Shown: positions 1 through 5,281, counted from the first letter of the stretch. The stretch is 5,281 nt of DNA from CAWEHQ01 sp051001995 (GCA_051001995.1 JBPCMT010000215.1:1-5281), one strand, 5' to 3'. Numbers and translations are program-made. The notes: generated from the letters alone by a model not told the origin.

Positions 1-315
1 ACCGGCCCACGCCCGCCGCCGAAGCGACTGCGGCAGGAGCCCGAAGCCGGCGCCGCCGGCCGCGCCGTAGCCCCAGTGGGCGAGCTCGACGGCCGCCCGC
101 CGTCGATTACGCGGGACGCGCCGGAGCAGCCCGTGGGCGCGCTTCTTGGCGATCGCCTCCGGGGGCGTCTGCTTGACGATCCCGAGGTCGCGGGTGAAGA
201 CGCGCACCCCGGTCATCGCCATCGCGCCCACGGCGCCGCGGGCACCGGCATGGGCGATCTCGCCCTTCCGCTCGTCGGAGCCCGATCCCGGGCCGCCGCT
301 GCCCTCTGGCGCCAC
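1..315 (-). CDS. Unrecognised protein, N-terminal 105 residues (runs off the left edge)
   Basis: An open minus-strand frame runs from a GTG at 315 to the window edge without a stop; an in-frame TAA at 325-327 bounds it upstream, so GTG 315 is the only start that uses the full frame (internal ATGs at 222 and 216 are alternatives). A purine-rich AGGG about 11 nt before the GTG could be a weak ribosome site. The first ~20 residues are Gly/Ser/Asp-rich and probably flexible. Then come a small-residue stretch ending in GAMAMTGVRVF (about 30-40), a segment LGIVKQTPPEAIAKKRA (44-60), a strongly basic stretch (65-73), ELAHWGYGAAGGAGFGLLP (77-95) and another basic run. The alternation of Gly/Ala-rich segments with Arg clusters looks like a small membrane-associated protein, and it resembles unnamed actinobacterial proteins I remember, but I cannot name a family. 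It lies 47 bp downstream of the SDR gene on the same strand, so it is probably the third gene of that operon. Coding status is fairly secure from the protein-like composition; function is unknown. Confidence 0.72.
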   Translation of the reverse strand, partial: MAPEGSGGPGSGSDERKGEIAHAGARGAVGAMAMTGVRVFTRDLGIVKQTPPEAIAKKRAHGLLRRVPRNRRRAAVELAHWGYGAAGGAGFGLLPQSLRRRAWAG

Positions 316-362
316 GAGATGAGCTTACCCTCGCTGTGGCCGCCGTGGACGCGCCGCGGCGA

Positions 363-1352
363 TCAGCCCGCCCCGCGCCCCAGCTCCGTCAGCCCGTCCT
401 CGCGCGAGCGGACCGGCCGGTAGTCGAGCTCGCGGCGCGCCTTCGAGATGTCGATCGTGCACTCCTGCGCCGAGAGCCAGTAGGCCAGGCGCGTAAGCGG
501 CGGCTCGCCCTTGAGCGGCAGCATCCGCCAGGCAAGCTCGCCCGCCGCGGCTGCCGCGCGTGCCACCGGCACCGGCAGCGAGCGCGTCGGCGGCGTCAGT
601 CCCTGGGTCGCGATCAGCTTCGAGACGAACTCCCTGAACACGACCGGGTCGCCGTCCGTGACGAAGTAGGCCTCTCCCGGGCGCCCGCGAGTCGCGCCTA
701 GCACGAGCCCCTCGACGGTGTTGTCGACGTGGGTGGTGGCCGCTCGGGGGCGGCCGCCACCGATCCAGGCGAAGCGCCCCGCCTCGACCGCCGCGACGAT
801 GCCGGGAAGCAGCGTCGTGTCGCCCGCTCCCCACACGAAGCGCGGCCGTACGACGACGGTCTCGAGCTCGGGTCCGTTGGTCGCGACCACCGCCCGCTCG
901 GCGCGGGCCTTGGTGGCCGAGTAGAGCGCCTTCGAGTCCGGGCGCAGCGGCGCGGTCTCGTCGACCGCGACCAGGGGATCCCCGGCGAGCAGGGCGGCCT
1001 CGGTTCCGCAGTGCACGAAGCGGCGGACCCCGGCGCGCGAGCATGCGGCGAGCGCGTTCTCGGTGCCGGTCACGTTGTCGCGCTCGAAGTCCTCGCGCGC
1101 GCCCCACTGGCCCAGGTGGGCGGCGAGGTGGAAGGCCACGTCGCTTGCCTCGGCGCCGGCCGTCATGGCACTCACGTCCGTGAGGTCGCCGCGCACGGCC
1201 TCGGCGCCGAGCCCGCGGACGGCGGCGGCCGAGCGATCGGACCGCGCCAGCGCGCGGACGCTCCAGCCGTCGCCGGCCAGGCGACGGATCAGCCGGCCGC
1301 CGATGAAGCCGGAGCCGCCGGTGACGAACGCCGTGCCGGGCGTGGTGGCCAT
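363..1352 (-). CDS. NAD(P)-dependent extended SDR / epimerase-dehydratase (3-beta-HSD-like)
   Basis: The 329-residue product has the usual length of an extended short-chain dehydrogenase. The Rossmann glycine motif TGGSGFIGG is at residues 11-19, right after the first beta strand. An acidic GDLTD follows at 55-59 (adenine side of the cofactor), then FHLAA at 74-78. The catalytic YSATK (YxxxK) is at 144-148, with Thr117 in HCGTEAA near the place of the usual active-site Ser/Thr. The C-terminal part carries a DISKARRELDYRP segment typical of this superfamily. The fold is a soluble cytoplasmic oxidoreductase; 3-beta-hydroxysteroid dehydrogenase-like, sugar-nucleotide or dihydroflavonol-type substrates are all possible and sequence alone does not decide. 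ATG 1352 was chosen because it puts the glycine motif ten residues in; the same frame extends upstream to 1610 but that part is antisense-frame overlap with the FMO gene. It starts 8 bp after the FMO stop, so it is likely co-transcribed and perhaps translationally coupled. It ends in TGA. Confidence 0.93.
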   Translation of the reverse strand: MATTPGTAFVTGGSGFIGGRLIRRLAGDGWSVRALARSDRSAAAVRGLGAEAVRGDLTDVSAMTAGAEASDVAFHLAAHLGQWGAREDFERDNVTGTENALAACSRAGVRRFVHCGTEAALLAGDPLVAVDETAPLRPDSKALYSATKARAERAVVATNGPELETVVVRPRFVWGAGDTTLLPGIVAAVEAGRFAWIGGGRPRAATTHVDNTVEGLVLGATRGRPGEAYFVTDGDPVVFREFVSKLIATQGLTPPTRSLPVPVARAAAAAGELAWRMLPLKGEPPLTRLAYWLSAQECTIDISKARRELDYRPVRSREDGLTELGRGAG

Positions 1353-1360
1353 GGCCGCCG

Positions 1361-2905
1361 CTAGCCCGCGCTCTCGACGCGCAGCTCGTGGGAGCGCCCC
1401 GCGACCCGCGCGCGCAGGCCACCGCGGCCGCGAGCCCGCTCGCGCTCGCGCCGAAGCGTGCGCAGGTACGGGAAGAAGTCGACCTGGATCGTGTGCCGCT
1501 TCGAGGCCACGTAGCGCTTTCTCATGCGGCGGTCCTCGCGCTCGATCACCCTTTGCATCTCCTGTGGCGAAGGCAGCGTCGTACGGCCCTCGAGGACGTC
1601 GGCCACCCACTCGGACTGCGCCTCGGCGAGCGGCATGATCGCGCCGAGCGGCTGCAAGAGGCCGATGAAGTAGAGGCCGGGCCGGTCGGGGTGGACCACC
1701 CTTCGGTAGAGCGGCACGCGGTTGTCGCGCGTCGAGACGAGCTGCTCGGAGAGGAACGGGAAGGTGATCTTGTAGCCGGTGCAGTAGACGATCCGGTCGA
1801 TCTCCTCGACCGAGCCGTCGGCGAAGCGCACGCGGTCGCCCTCGAGCCGCTCGATGTTCGGCTTCGGCTTGACGCGGCCGTGCCCGATCCGTGCGAGCAG
1901 CTCCGCGGAGACGGTGGGGTGGGCCTCCATGAGCTTGTGGTCGGGTCTTGGGAGCCCGTAGTCCTCCATGTTCCCCTGGACCTGCTTGAGCATGAACGCC
2001 GACACCGCCCGCTGGAGCGCGAACGGCAGCCGCGTCGTAAAGTCGGTGGAGAGCTCGTCGGTCGGCTTCCCGCCGATGTACTTCGGGATCACGTACGCCC
2101 CGCGGCGCATCGCTAGGAAGGTCATCTTCGAGACGCGCGACGTCTCGCAGGCGATGTCGCAGGCGGAGTTGCCGATCCCGAGCACGAGCACGTTCTTGTC
2201 CTCGAACCCGTCCGGGGTCGAGTAGGCGTGCGCGTGGGTCTCCTCGCCCGCGAGCTCGCCTGGGAACTCGGGCCAGCGCGGGTCCCAGTGGTGCCCGTTC
2301 GCGACGAGCACCGCGGCGTAGCGGCCAGTGGCGCCGTCGTCGGTCGTCACGTCCCAGCCCTGTCCGGAGCCCGCGGACGCCGGCTCCACGCGCGTCACCT
2401 CGGTGCGAAAGCGGATCCGGTCGCGGAAGCCGAAGTGGTCGACGTAGGCATCGAAGTAGCGCGCGATCTGGCTGTGGTGGGGGTAGTCGGGGTAGTCCTC
2501 GGGCATCGGGAAGGTCGAGTACTCCATCCGCCGCCGCGAGGTGTTGATGAACAGCGACCGGTAGGCGGCCGACATGCCGTTGTCGTTTCCGTAGCGCCAG
2601 TTGCCGCCGACCCCCGAGCCCTTCTCGAAGCAGTCGTACGGGATGCCGCGCGCGCCCAGCACCTGGCAGGCGGCGATGCCCGACGCCCCGGCGCCGATCA
2701 CGCAGACCCTGGCGCTGTCCGTTCGCGGCCCCGACATTGGCTGGTCGGCGAGCTTAGTAGCGACGCCCCTCCGCCGCGCCTCCGCCACCGCCGCGACCCC
2801 GACGTCCGCCCCGACGCTGTAGAGGTGGCCGAGCGGCCCGGTCAAAAGCCAGGCGAGCAGCCGCTCGGCAGGGCGGCGGCGGATGTCCGGGCGGCTTTGC
2901 GCCAT
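1361..2905 (-). CDS. Flavin-containing monooxygenase (FAD/NADPH, class B)
   Basis: The product has 514 residues from ATG 2905. It carries the FAD-binding GAGASG at about 71-76, followed by GVGGNWRY, the FMO fingerprint LAGEETHAHAY at 218-228 (FxGxxxHxxxY with Leu for Phe), the NADPH-binding GIGNSA at 243-248, and a late YCTGY at 374-378 corresponding to the conserved ATG-type motif. Such enzymes use NADPH and O2 to form a flavin hydroperoxide that oxygenates nucleophilic N or S atoms, or ketones in Baeyer-Villiger relatives; the Tyr ending favours the FMO branch. The substrate is unknown. The C-terminus is Arg-rich. About 56 residues precede the usual FMO start, including RLLAWLLTGPLGHLYSVGAD, and they are not part of the FAD fold; an internal ATG at 2737 would give a conventional 458-residue protein but has no visible ribosome site. 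I prefer 2905 because the N-terminal segment looks coding and a -10-like TACCTT lies just upstream. A TTG at 2914 is also in frame. It ends in TAG. Confidence 0.93.
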   Translation of the reverse strand: MAQSRPDIRRRPAERLLAWLLTGPLGHLYSVGADVGVAAVAEARRRGVATKLADQPMSGPRTDSARVCVIGAGASGIAACQVLGARGIPYDCFEKGSGVGGNWRYGNDNGMSAAYRSLFINTSRRRMEYSTFPMPEDYPDYPHHSQIARYFDAYVDHFGFRDRIRFRTEVTRVEPASAGSGQGWDVTTDDGATGRYAAVLVANGHHWDPRWPEFPGELAGEETHAHAYSTPDGFEDKNVLVLGIGNSACDIACETSRVSKMTFLAMRRGAYVIPKYIGGKPTDELSTDFTTRLPFALQRAVSAFMLKQVQGNMEDYGLPRPDHKLMEAHPTVSAELLARIGHGRVKPKPNIERLEGDRVRFADGSVEEIDRIVYCTGYKITFPFLSEQLVSTRDNRVPLYRRVVHPDRPGLYFIGLLQPLGAIMPLAEAQSEWVADVLEGRTTLPSPQEMQRVIEREDRRMRKRYVASKRHTIQVDFFPYLRTLRRERERARGRGGLRARVAGRSHELRVESAG

Positions 2906-2912
2906 CGCGTCC

Positions 2913-2922
2913 AAGGTATCGT
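2913..2922. promoter_or_regulatory. Candidate overlapping divergent -10 elements between FMO and tig
   Basis: The 27 bp between the FMO ATG (2905) and the tig ATG (2933) hold a single AT-containing patch, AAGGTATCGT. On the plus strand TATCGT (2917-2922) fits TANNNT; the usual spacing would place a start site near 2929, four bases before the tig ATG. On the minus strand TACCTT (2918-2913) also fits TANNNT and would start near 2906, one base before the FMO ATG. The two hexamers share the TA at 2917-2918. Neither has a convincing -35 (plus-strand GCTTTG at 2894-2899 is weak). Both transcripts would be essentially leaderless, which fits the lack of a clear Shine-Dalgarno at either start. This is inference from motif and spacing; TANNNT is short and can arise by chance. 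Confidence 0.4.
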
Positions 2923-2932
2923 CCGCCGCGCG

Positions 2933-4345
2933 ATGGCGACCGCCGTGACGACCAAGCGGACCGAGCTCGGAGACGCCCGCGTGCGGCTGGAGGTCGAGGT
3001 CGAGCCGGACGCGGTGGAGCGCGAGCTCCAGACCGCGGCGCGGGAGCTCGGCCGCGACATGAAGCTCGCCGGCTTTCGCAAGGGCAAGGTGCCGCCGCCG
3101 GTCGTGATCCAGCGTGTCGGCCGCGCCGCGGTGCTCGACGAGGCGGTGCGGCGCGCGCTGCCGGCCTGGTACGAGCAGGCGGTGTCCGAGGCCGGCGTGG
3201 TGGCCGTGGGCGACCCCCAGCTTGCGCTCGAGGAGCTGCCCGAGAAGGGCTCGCCGCTCGGGTTCTCGGTTGAAGTCGGGGTGCGGCCGACGGCGCGGCT
3301 CGGCGACCTGGATGCGCTCGAGGTCGGCCGACGCGAGCCCGCGGTGGCCGGCGAGGAGGTGGACGCCGAGGTCGATCGGCTGCGGGAGTCGATGGCTTCA
3401 CTCGAGACCGTCGACCGTGCCGCCGCAGAGGGCGACTTCACGGTGCTCGACTTCGAGGGGCGGATCGACGGCGAGCCGTTCGAGGGCGGCGAGGCGCGCG
3501 GCTTTCTGCTCGAGCTCGGGTCGGGCCGGCTCGTCGAGGGCTTCGAGCAGCAGCTCGTCGGCGCGAGCGCGGGCGACGAGCGCGAGGTGCGCGTCGAGTT
3601 TCCCGACGATTACCGCGCCGAGGCGCTGGCCGGCAGGGAGGCCGCCTTTCAGGTGGCGGTGAAGGAGGTCAAGGAGAAGCGGCTGCCCGGCGCCGACGAC
3701 GAGCTGGCGGCCGAGGCGGGCGGCTTCGACACGCTTGGCGAGCTGCGCTCGCAGATCGAGTCGAGCCTCCGAGAGCGCGACGAGCAGGCGATCGAGCACG
3801 AGTTTCGCGAGGCCGTCGTTGACGCGGCGGTGGCGCGGTCCGACGTCGACATCCCCGACGATCTCGCCCACGCGAAGGCTCACGAGATGTGGTCGCAGAC
3901 CGCCCGGCGCCTCCGCTCTCAGGGCATCGAGCCCGGGCAGTACCTCCAGATCGTCGGGAAGGACGAGGAGGAGCTCGTGCACGAGACCGAGGACGACGCG
4001 CGCACCGCCCTCGGGCGCGAGAGCCTCCTTGCCGCAGTCGTCGAGGCCGAGGGGATCGAGACGTCCGACGAGGAGGTCATCGATGCGCTGAGGGCGGCCG
4101 CGGCCCCCCAGGGAAGTGACAGCGCCCCGAGCGAGAAGCAGCTGCGAAGGTCGCTCGACCAGGCGCGCAGGGAGCGCCGCGACGAGATGCTGCGCGAGGA
4201 CATCGCGATGCGCAAGGCGGTGGACGCTCTCGTCGAGCGGGCCAAGCCGATACCGGCCGAGCGCGCGCAGGCGCGCGACAAGCTCTGGACGCCGGAGTCC
4301 GAGGCGCCGGCGGGCGAGAAGCAGATCTGGACGCCGGGCTCGTGA
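2933..4345 (+). CDS. tig: Trigger factor (ribosome-associated chaperone, peptidyl-prolyl isomerase)
   Basis: The 470-residue product matches trigger factor in length and architecture. The N-terminal ribosome-binding domain spans about 1-120 and contains the signature GFRKGKVPP at 47-55; the Phe-Arg-Lys there contacts the large ribosomal subunit near the tunnel exit in characterised homologues. An FKBP-type PPIase domain follows at about 160-245 ([14 protein letters not shown] near 167-180, then [15 protein letters not shown] near 191-205). The rest is the helical C-terminal substrate-binding domain, rich in Glu/Arg (about 250-435). The last 21 residues repeat a W-T-P motif (KLWTPES at 450-456, QIWTPGS at 464-470). 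The start ATG 2933 places the signature where the family has it; the open frame continues upstream to 2228, but that stretch is antisense to the FMO gene. No Shine-Dalgarno precedes the ATG, so the mRNA may be nearly leaderless. It lies 155 bp upstream of clpP, the common bacterial arrangement. It ends in TGA. Confidence 0.97.
   Translation: MATAVTTKRTELGDARVRLEVEVEPDAVERELQTAARELGRDMKLAGFRKGKVPPPVVIQRVGRAAVLDEAVRRALPAWYEQAVSEAGVVAVGDPQLALEELPEKGSPLGFSVEVGVRPTARLGDLDALEVGRREPAVAGEEVDAEVDRLRESMASLETVDRAAAEGDFTVLDFEGRIDGEPFEGGEARGFLLELGSGRLVEGFEQQLVGASAGDEREVRVEFPDDYRAEALAGREAAFQVAVKEVKEKRLPGADDELAAEAGGFDTLGELRSQIESSLRERDEQAIEHEFREAVVDAAVARSDVDIPDDLAHAKAHEMWSQTARRLRSQGIEPGQYLQIVGKDEEELVHETEDDARTALGRESLLAAVVEAEGIETSDEEVIDALRAAAAPQGSDSAPSEKQLRRSLDQARRERRDEMLREDIAMRKAVDALVERAKPIPAERAQARDKLWTPESEAPAGEKQIWTPGS
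4284..4337 (+). repeat. Short direct repeat in the 3' end of tig
   Basis: The 12-mer TCTGGACGCCGG occurs at 4284-4295 and again at 4326-4337, 42 bp (14 codons) apart and in the same frame. It encodes the core of the two copies of (L/I)WTP(E/G)S at the trigger factor C-terminus. The frame-preserving period suggests either a small in-frame duplication or selection for two copies of the peptide motif. Confidence 0.7.
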
Positions 4346-4377
4346 GCGCCGCGCCTGCGCGCCGCCCCGACAGCGGT

Positions 4378-4406
4378 CCGACCGCCTGGCCACCCCCCGC
4401 TAGACT
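4378..4406 (+). promoter_or_regulatory. Candidate sigma-70-type promoter for clpP
   Basis: TAGACT at 4401-4406 matches the TANNNT -10 pattern, and CCGACC at 4378-4383 shares the central GAC of TTGACA with a 17-bp spacer. Transcription would start near 4413 and give an ~88-nt leader. It is the best match in the 155-bp tig-clpP gap and suggests that clpP(X) has its own promoter in addition to any readthrough from tig. I see no clear terminator after tig and no obvious ClgR-like operator. Confidence 0.42.
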
Positions 4407-4431
4407 GGCCCCGGACTCGGCCCTTGGGGCC
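4407..4431 (+). other. Inverted repeat in the putative clpP leader
   Basis: GGCCCC (4407-4412) is complementary to GGGGCC (4426-4431), and an inner alternative pairs GGCCC (4419-4423) with GGGCC (4427-4431) over a 3-nt loop. The two pairings compete for the same right arm. The repeat begins immediately after the -10-like hexamer, so it would lie at the 5' end of the transcript. In such GC-rich DNA short inverted repeats are common, so a regulatory role is only a possibility. Confidence 0.25.
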
Positions 4432-4500
4432 TCGGACGCAACGGTTGCCCGCCCCGGTGGTGAAGGAATCGGAGCGAGGAAGGGAAACAAAGCGAGAGCC

Positions 4501-4737
4501 ATGAGCCCACTTGTCCCGATGGTGATCGAGCAGACGTCGCGCGGCGAGCGCTCGTTCGACATCTACTCACGACTTCTCAACGAGCGCATCGTGTTCCTGG
4601 GGACGCCGGTGACCGAGGACATCGCCAACCTGCTCGTCGCCCAGCTCCTGCACCTCGAGTCCGAGGACCCCGACAAGGACATCTCGGTCTACGTCAACTC
4701 GCCCGGCGGGTCGGTGTACGCGGGCCTCGCCATCTAA
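4501..4737 (+). CDS. clpP: ClpP N-terminal fragment (78 residues, up to the TAA)
   Basis: If the TAA is real and not read through, translation from ATG 4501 yields 78 residues: the axial-loop N-terminus, the first helix, and the strand ending at the substrate-binding glycine segment [13 protein letters not shown]. It contains none of the catalytic triad and could not be active on its own. The frame is open upstream as far as an ATG at 4342, overlapping the tig stop, but those 53 extra codons do not resemble ClpP. Confidence 0.55.
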   Translation: MSPLVPMVIEQTSRGERSFDIYSRLLNERIVFLGTPVTEDIANLLVAQLLHLESEDPDKDISVYVNSPGGSVYAGLAI

Positions 4738-4743
4738 GACACG

Positions 4744-5085
4744 ATGCAGTTCATCCGCCCCGACGTGCAGACGATCTGCGTCGGCATCGCGATGTCGATG
4801 GGCGCGTTGCTGCTCGCGGGCGGGGCCGCCGGCAAGCGGATGGCGCTCCCGAACGCGAAGATCCTCATCCACCAGGTCTCCTCGGCCTTCCAGGGACAGG
4901 CGTCGGACATCGAGATCCACGCGCGCGAGATCATCGACGTGCGCACGCGGCTCGACAAGATCCTCGCCGTCCACACCGGACAGGACCTCGAGAAGGTCGC
5001 GAACGACACCGAGCGCGACTACTTCATGAGCGCCGAGGAGGCGAAGGAGTACAACCTGATCGATCGGGTGATCTCCCAGCACTAG
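4744..5085 (+). CDS. clpP: ClpP C-terminal fragment (113 residues, contains the whole catalytic triad)
   Basis: The frame resumes after the TAA, and the first ATG (4744, native Met82 of MQFIRPDVQ) lies 6 nt past the stop, close enough for re-initiation although no Shine-Dalgarno is visible. The fragment holds Ser99, His124 and Asp173 (full-length numbering) and the handle region, but lacks the N-terminal axial loops and the oxyanion-hole glycines. On family knowledge it would not be expected to assemble an active chamber alone. It is best read as the 3' part of the interrupted clpP. Confidence 0.6.
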   Translation: MQFIRPDVQTICVGIAMSMGALLLAGGAAGKRMALPNAKILIHQVSSAFQGQASDIEIHAREIIDVRTRLDKILAVHTGQDLEKVANDTERDYFMSAEEAKEYNLIDRVISQH

Positions 5086-5102
5086 CGGGGCGCCCGCTGG
5101 TG
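5080..5102 (+). other. Strong 10-bp hairpin overlapping the clpP stop codon
   Basis: Bases 5080-5089 pair with 5093-5102 over a GCG loop: nine Watson-Crick pairs and one G-U, six of the loop-proximal pairs being perfect (AGCGGG with CCCGCT). The TAG stop of clpP (5083-5085) lies in the left arm. No T-tract follows, so it is not a canonical intrinsic terminator; it could act as a partial terminator/attenuator, an RNA-processing or stability element between clpP and clpX. A second small inverted repeat, AGAGC (5105-5109) with GCTCT (5115-5119), follows directly. Confidence 0.55.
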
Positions 5103-5122
5103 GGAGAGCCCGGCGCTCTTGG

Positions 5123-5127
5123 GGAGG
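5123..5127 (+). promoter_or_regulatory. Ribosome binding site of clpX
   Basis: GGAGG sits 6 nt before the ATG at 5134. It is the only strong Shine-Dalgarno in the window and fixes the clpX start. clpX can thus be translated independently of clpP. Confidence 0.85.
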
Positions 5128-5133
5128 AGCTAG

Positions 5134-5281
5134 ATGGCGCGGCCGACCGACTCGAACGAACAGCTTCTCTGCAGCTTCTGCGGCAAGTCGCAACGCCAGG
5201 TCAAGAAGCTGATCGCCGGGCCCGGCGTCTACATCTGCGACGAGTGCATCGATCTCTGCAACGAGATCATCGACGAGGAGC
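5134..5281 (+). CDS. clpX: ClpX, ATP-dependent Clp protease unfoldase subunit, N-terminal 49 codons (runs off the right edge)
   Basis: The visible 49 residues are the ClpX zinc-binding domain: Cys13 and Cys16 in CSFCGKSQ, then Cys35 and Cys38 in ICDECIDLC form the CxxC...CxxC treble-clef site. In characterised ClpX this domain dimerises and recruits substrates and adaptors; the AAA+ module that unfolds proteins and docks on ClpP lies beyond the window. The start ATG is supported by the well-placed GGAGG and by the short N-terminus before the first Cys pair. It follows clpP by 48 bp on the same strand, the standard clpPX arrangement. Identification is secure although only the first domain is present. 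Confidence 0.96.
   Translation, partial: MARPTDSNEQLLCSFCGKSQRQVKKLIAGPGVYICDECIDLCNEIIDEE

Larger units (their letters stand above)
4501..5085 (+). pseudogene. clpP: clpP, ATP-dependent Clp protease proteolytic subunit, interrupted by an in-frame TAA at codon 79
   Basis: Read through, the frame encodes 194 codons ending in TAG, a normal length for ClpP, the serine peptidase that forms a tetradecameric chamber fed by ClpX or ClpC. The N-terminal [14 protein letters not shown] (13-26), the oxyanion-strand NSPGG (66-70), the nucleophile Ser99 in MSMGA, His124 in ILIHQ and Asp173 in ERDYF are all present with family spacing (25 and 49 residues). Codon 79 (4735-4737) is TAA where the family has Tyr in IYDTMQF. 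There is no frameshift; one base change from TAC or TAT explains it. Nothing else in the gene looks decayed, so I infer a sequencing/assembly error or a very recent nonsense mutation. Start ATG 4501 gives the usual N-terminus; the Shine-Dalgarno is poor (GAGAG at 4494-4498, or AGGAAGGG at 4477-4484, 16 nt away). An in-frame ATG at 4519 is an alternative. clpX follows after 48 bp. Confidence 0.88.

Noticed and set aside
352..361. 10-bp palindrome CGCCGCGGCG between the SDR stop and the left-edge gene
   Set aside because: It is made only of G and C in a very GC-rich gap, has no T-tract and is expected by chance.
76..423. Plus-strand open frame of 115 codons at the left end
   Set aside because: It is antisense to the minus-strand gene at 1-315 and to the end of the SDR; its Arg/Pro/Ala-rich composition has no domain-like pattern.
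325..1422. Minus-strand 365-codon frame overlapping the SDR
   Set aside because: It is an Arg-rich out-of-frame shadow of the SDR gene, whose own frame holds the glycine and YxxxK motifs.
2912..2914. TTG at 2914 as the FMO start
   Set aside because: It adds only three residues, has no ribosome site and falls inside the candidate -10 element; ATG 2905 is preferred.
2228..2932. Upstream extension of the trigger factor frame by 235 codons
   Set aside because: It is antisense to the FMO coding sequence and does not resemble any trigger factor domain; ATG 2933 gives the canonical N-terminus.
3398..4393. Minus-strand 331-codon frame opposite tig
   Set aside because: It is a shadow produced by GC-biased third positions of tig; Leu/Arg/Ala-rich without recognisable motifs.
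4342..4500. Start of clpP at the ATG at 4342, overlapping the tig stop
   Set aside because: The 53 added residues are Pro/Ala/Arg-rich and unlike ClpP; the canonical N-terminus begins at 4501, and a promoter-like site lies within this stretch.
4735..4737. Reassignment of UAA to Tyr
   Set aside because: One instance in one gene is far better explained by a single-base error or mutation, and no bacterial code with UAA as Tyr is known to me.
4567..5193. Minus-strand 208-codon frame opposite clpP and the start of clpX
   Set aside because: Both sense-strand genes are unmistakable, and the antisense product is His/Asp/Arg/Val-rich shadow sequence.

Overview
The window is a GC-rich bacterial chromosome segment. 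The tig-clpP-clpX gene order, the GC-ending codons, the scarcity of Shine-Dalgarno sites at two starts and the flavor of the proteins suggest an actinobacterium, possibly a Thermoleophilia/Solirubrobacterales relative. That placement is inference from memory, not from a search.

Layout. The left half is a minus-strand gene set read from right to left: a flavin-containing monooxygenase (FMO, 1361-2905), an extended short-chain dehydrogenase (SDR, 363-1352; 8 bp gap) and the first 105 residues of an unrecognised protein that runs off the left edge (1-315; 47 bp gap). The spacing suggests one transcript. The right half is the plus-strand proteostasis block: trigger factor (tig, 2933-4345), clpP (4501-5085) and the first 49 codons of clpX (5134 to the right edge). 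The two blocks diverge from a gap of only 27 bp (2906-2932) whose one AT-containing patch offers a -10-like hexamer on each strand, sharing two bases.

How the genes work together. Trigger factor binds nascent chains at the ribosome exit tunnel, and ClpX unfolds substrates into the ClpP proteolytic chamber, so tig-clpP-clpX is a classic folding/degradation cluster. The FMO and SDR are both NAD(P)-dependent redox enzymes; the substrate cannot be read from sequence, and no link to the proteostasis genes is implied beyond position.

Most striking feature. clpP carries an in-frame TAA at codon 79, where the family normally has Tyr (the Ile-Tyr-Asp-Thr-Met segment). The rest of the 194-residue frame, including Ser99, His124 and Asp173, is intact. 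This is a single-base lesion: a sequencing or assembly error, a very recent mutation, or (less likely) something tolerated through readthrough or re-initiation at ATG 4744. Other points of interest are a 10-bp hairpin sitting on the clpP stop codon, a duplicated Trp-Thr-Pro motif at the trigger factor C-terminus, and an extra ~56-residue N-terminal segment on the FMO. I saw no tRNA, rRNA, CRISPR array, insertion sequence or phage gene.
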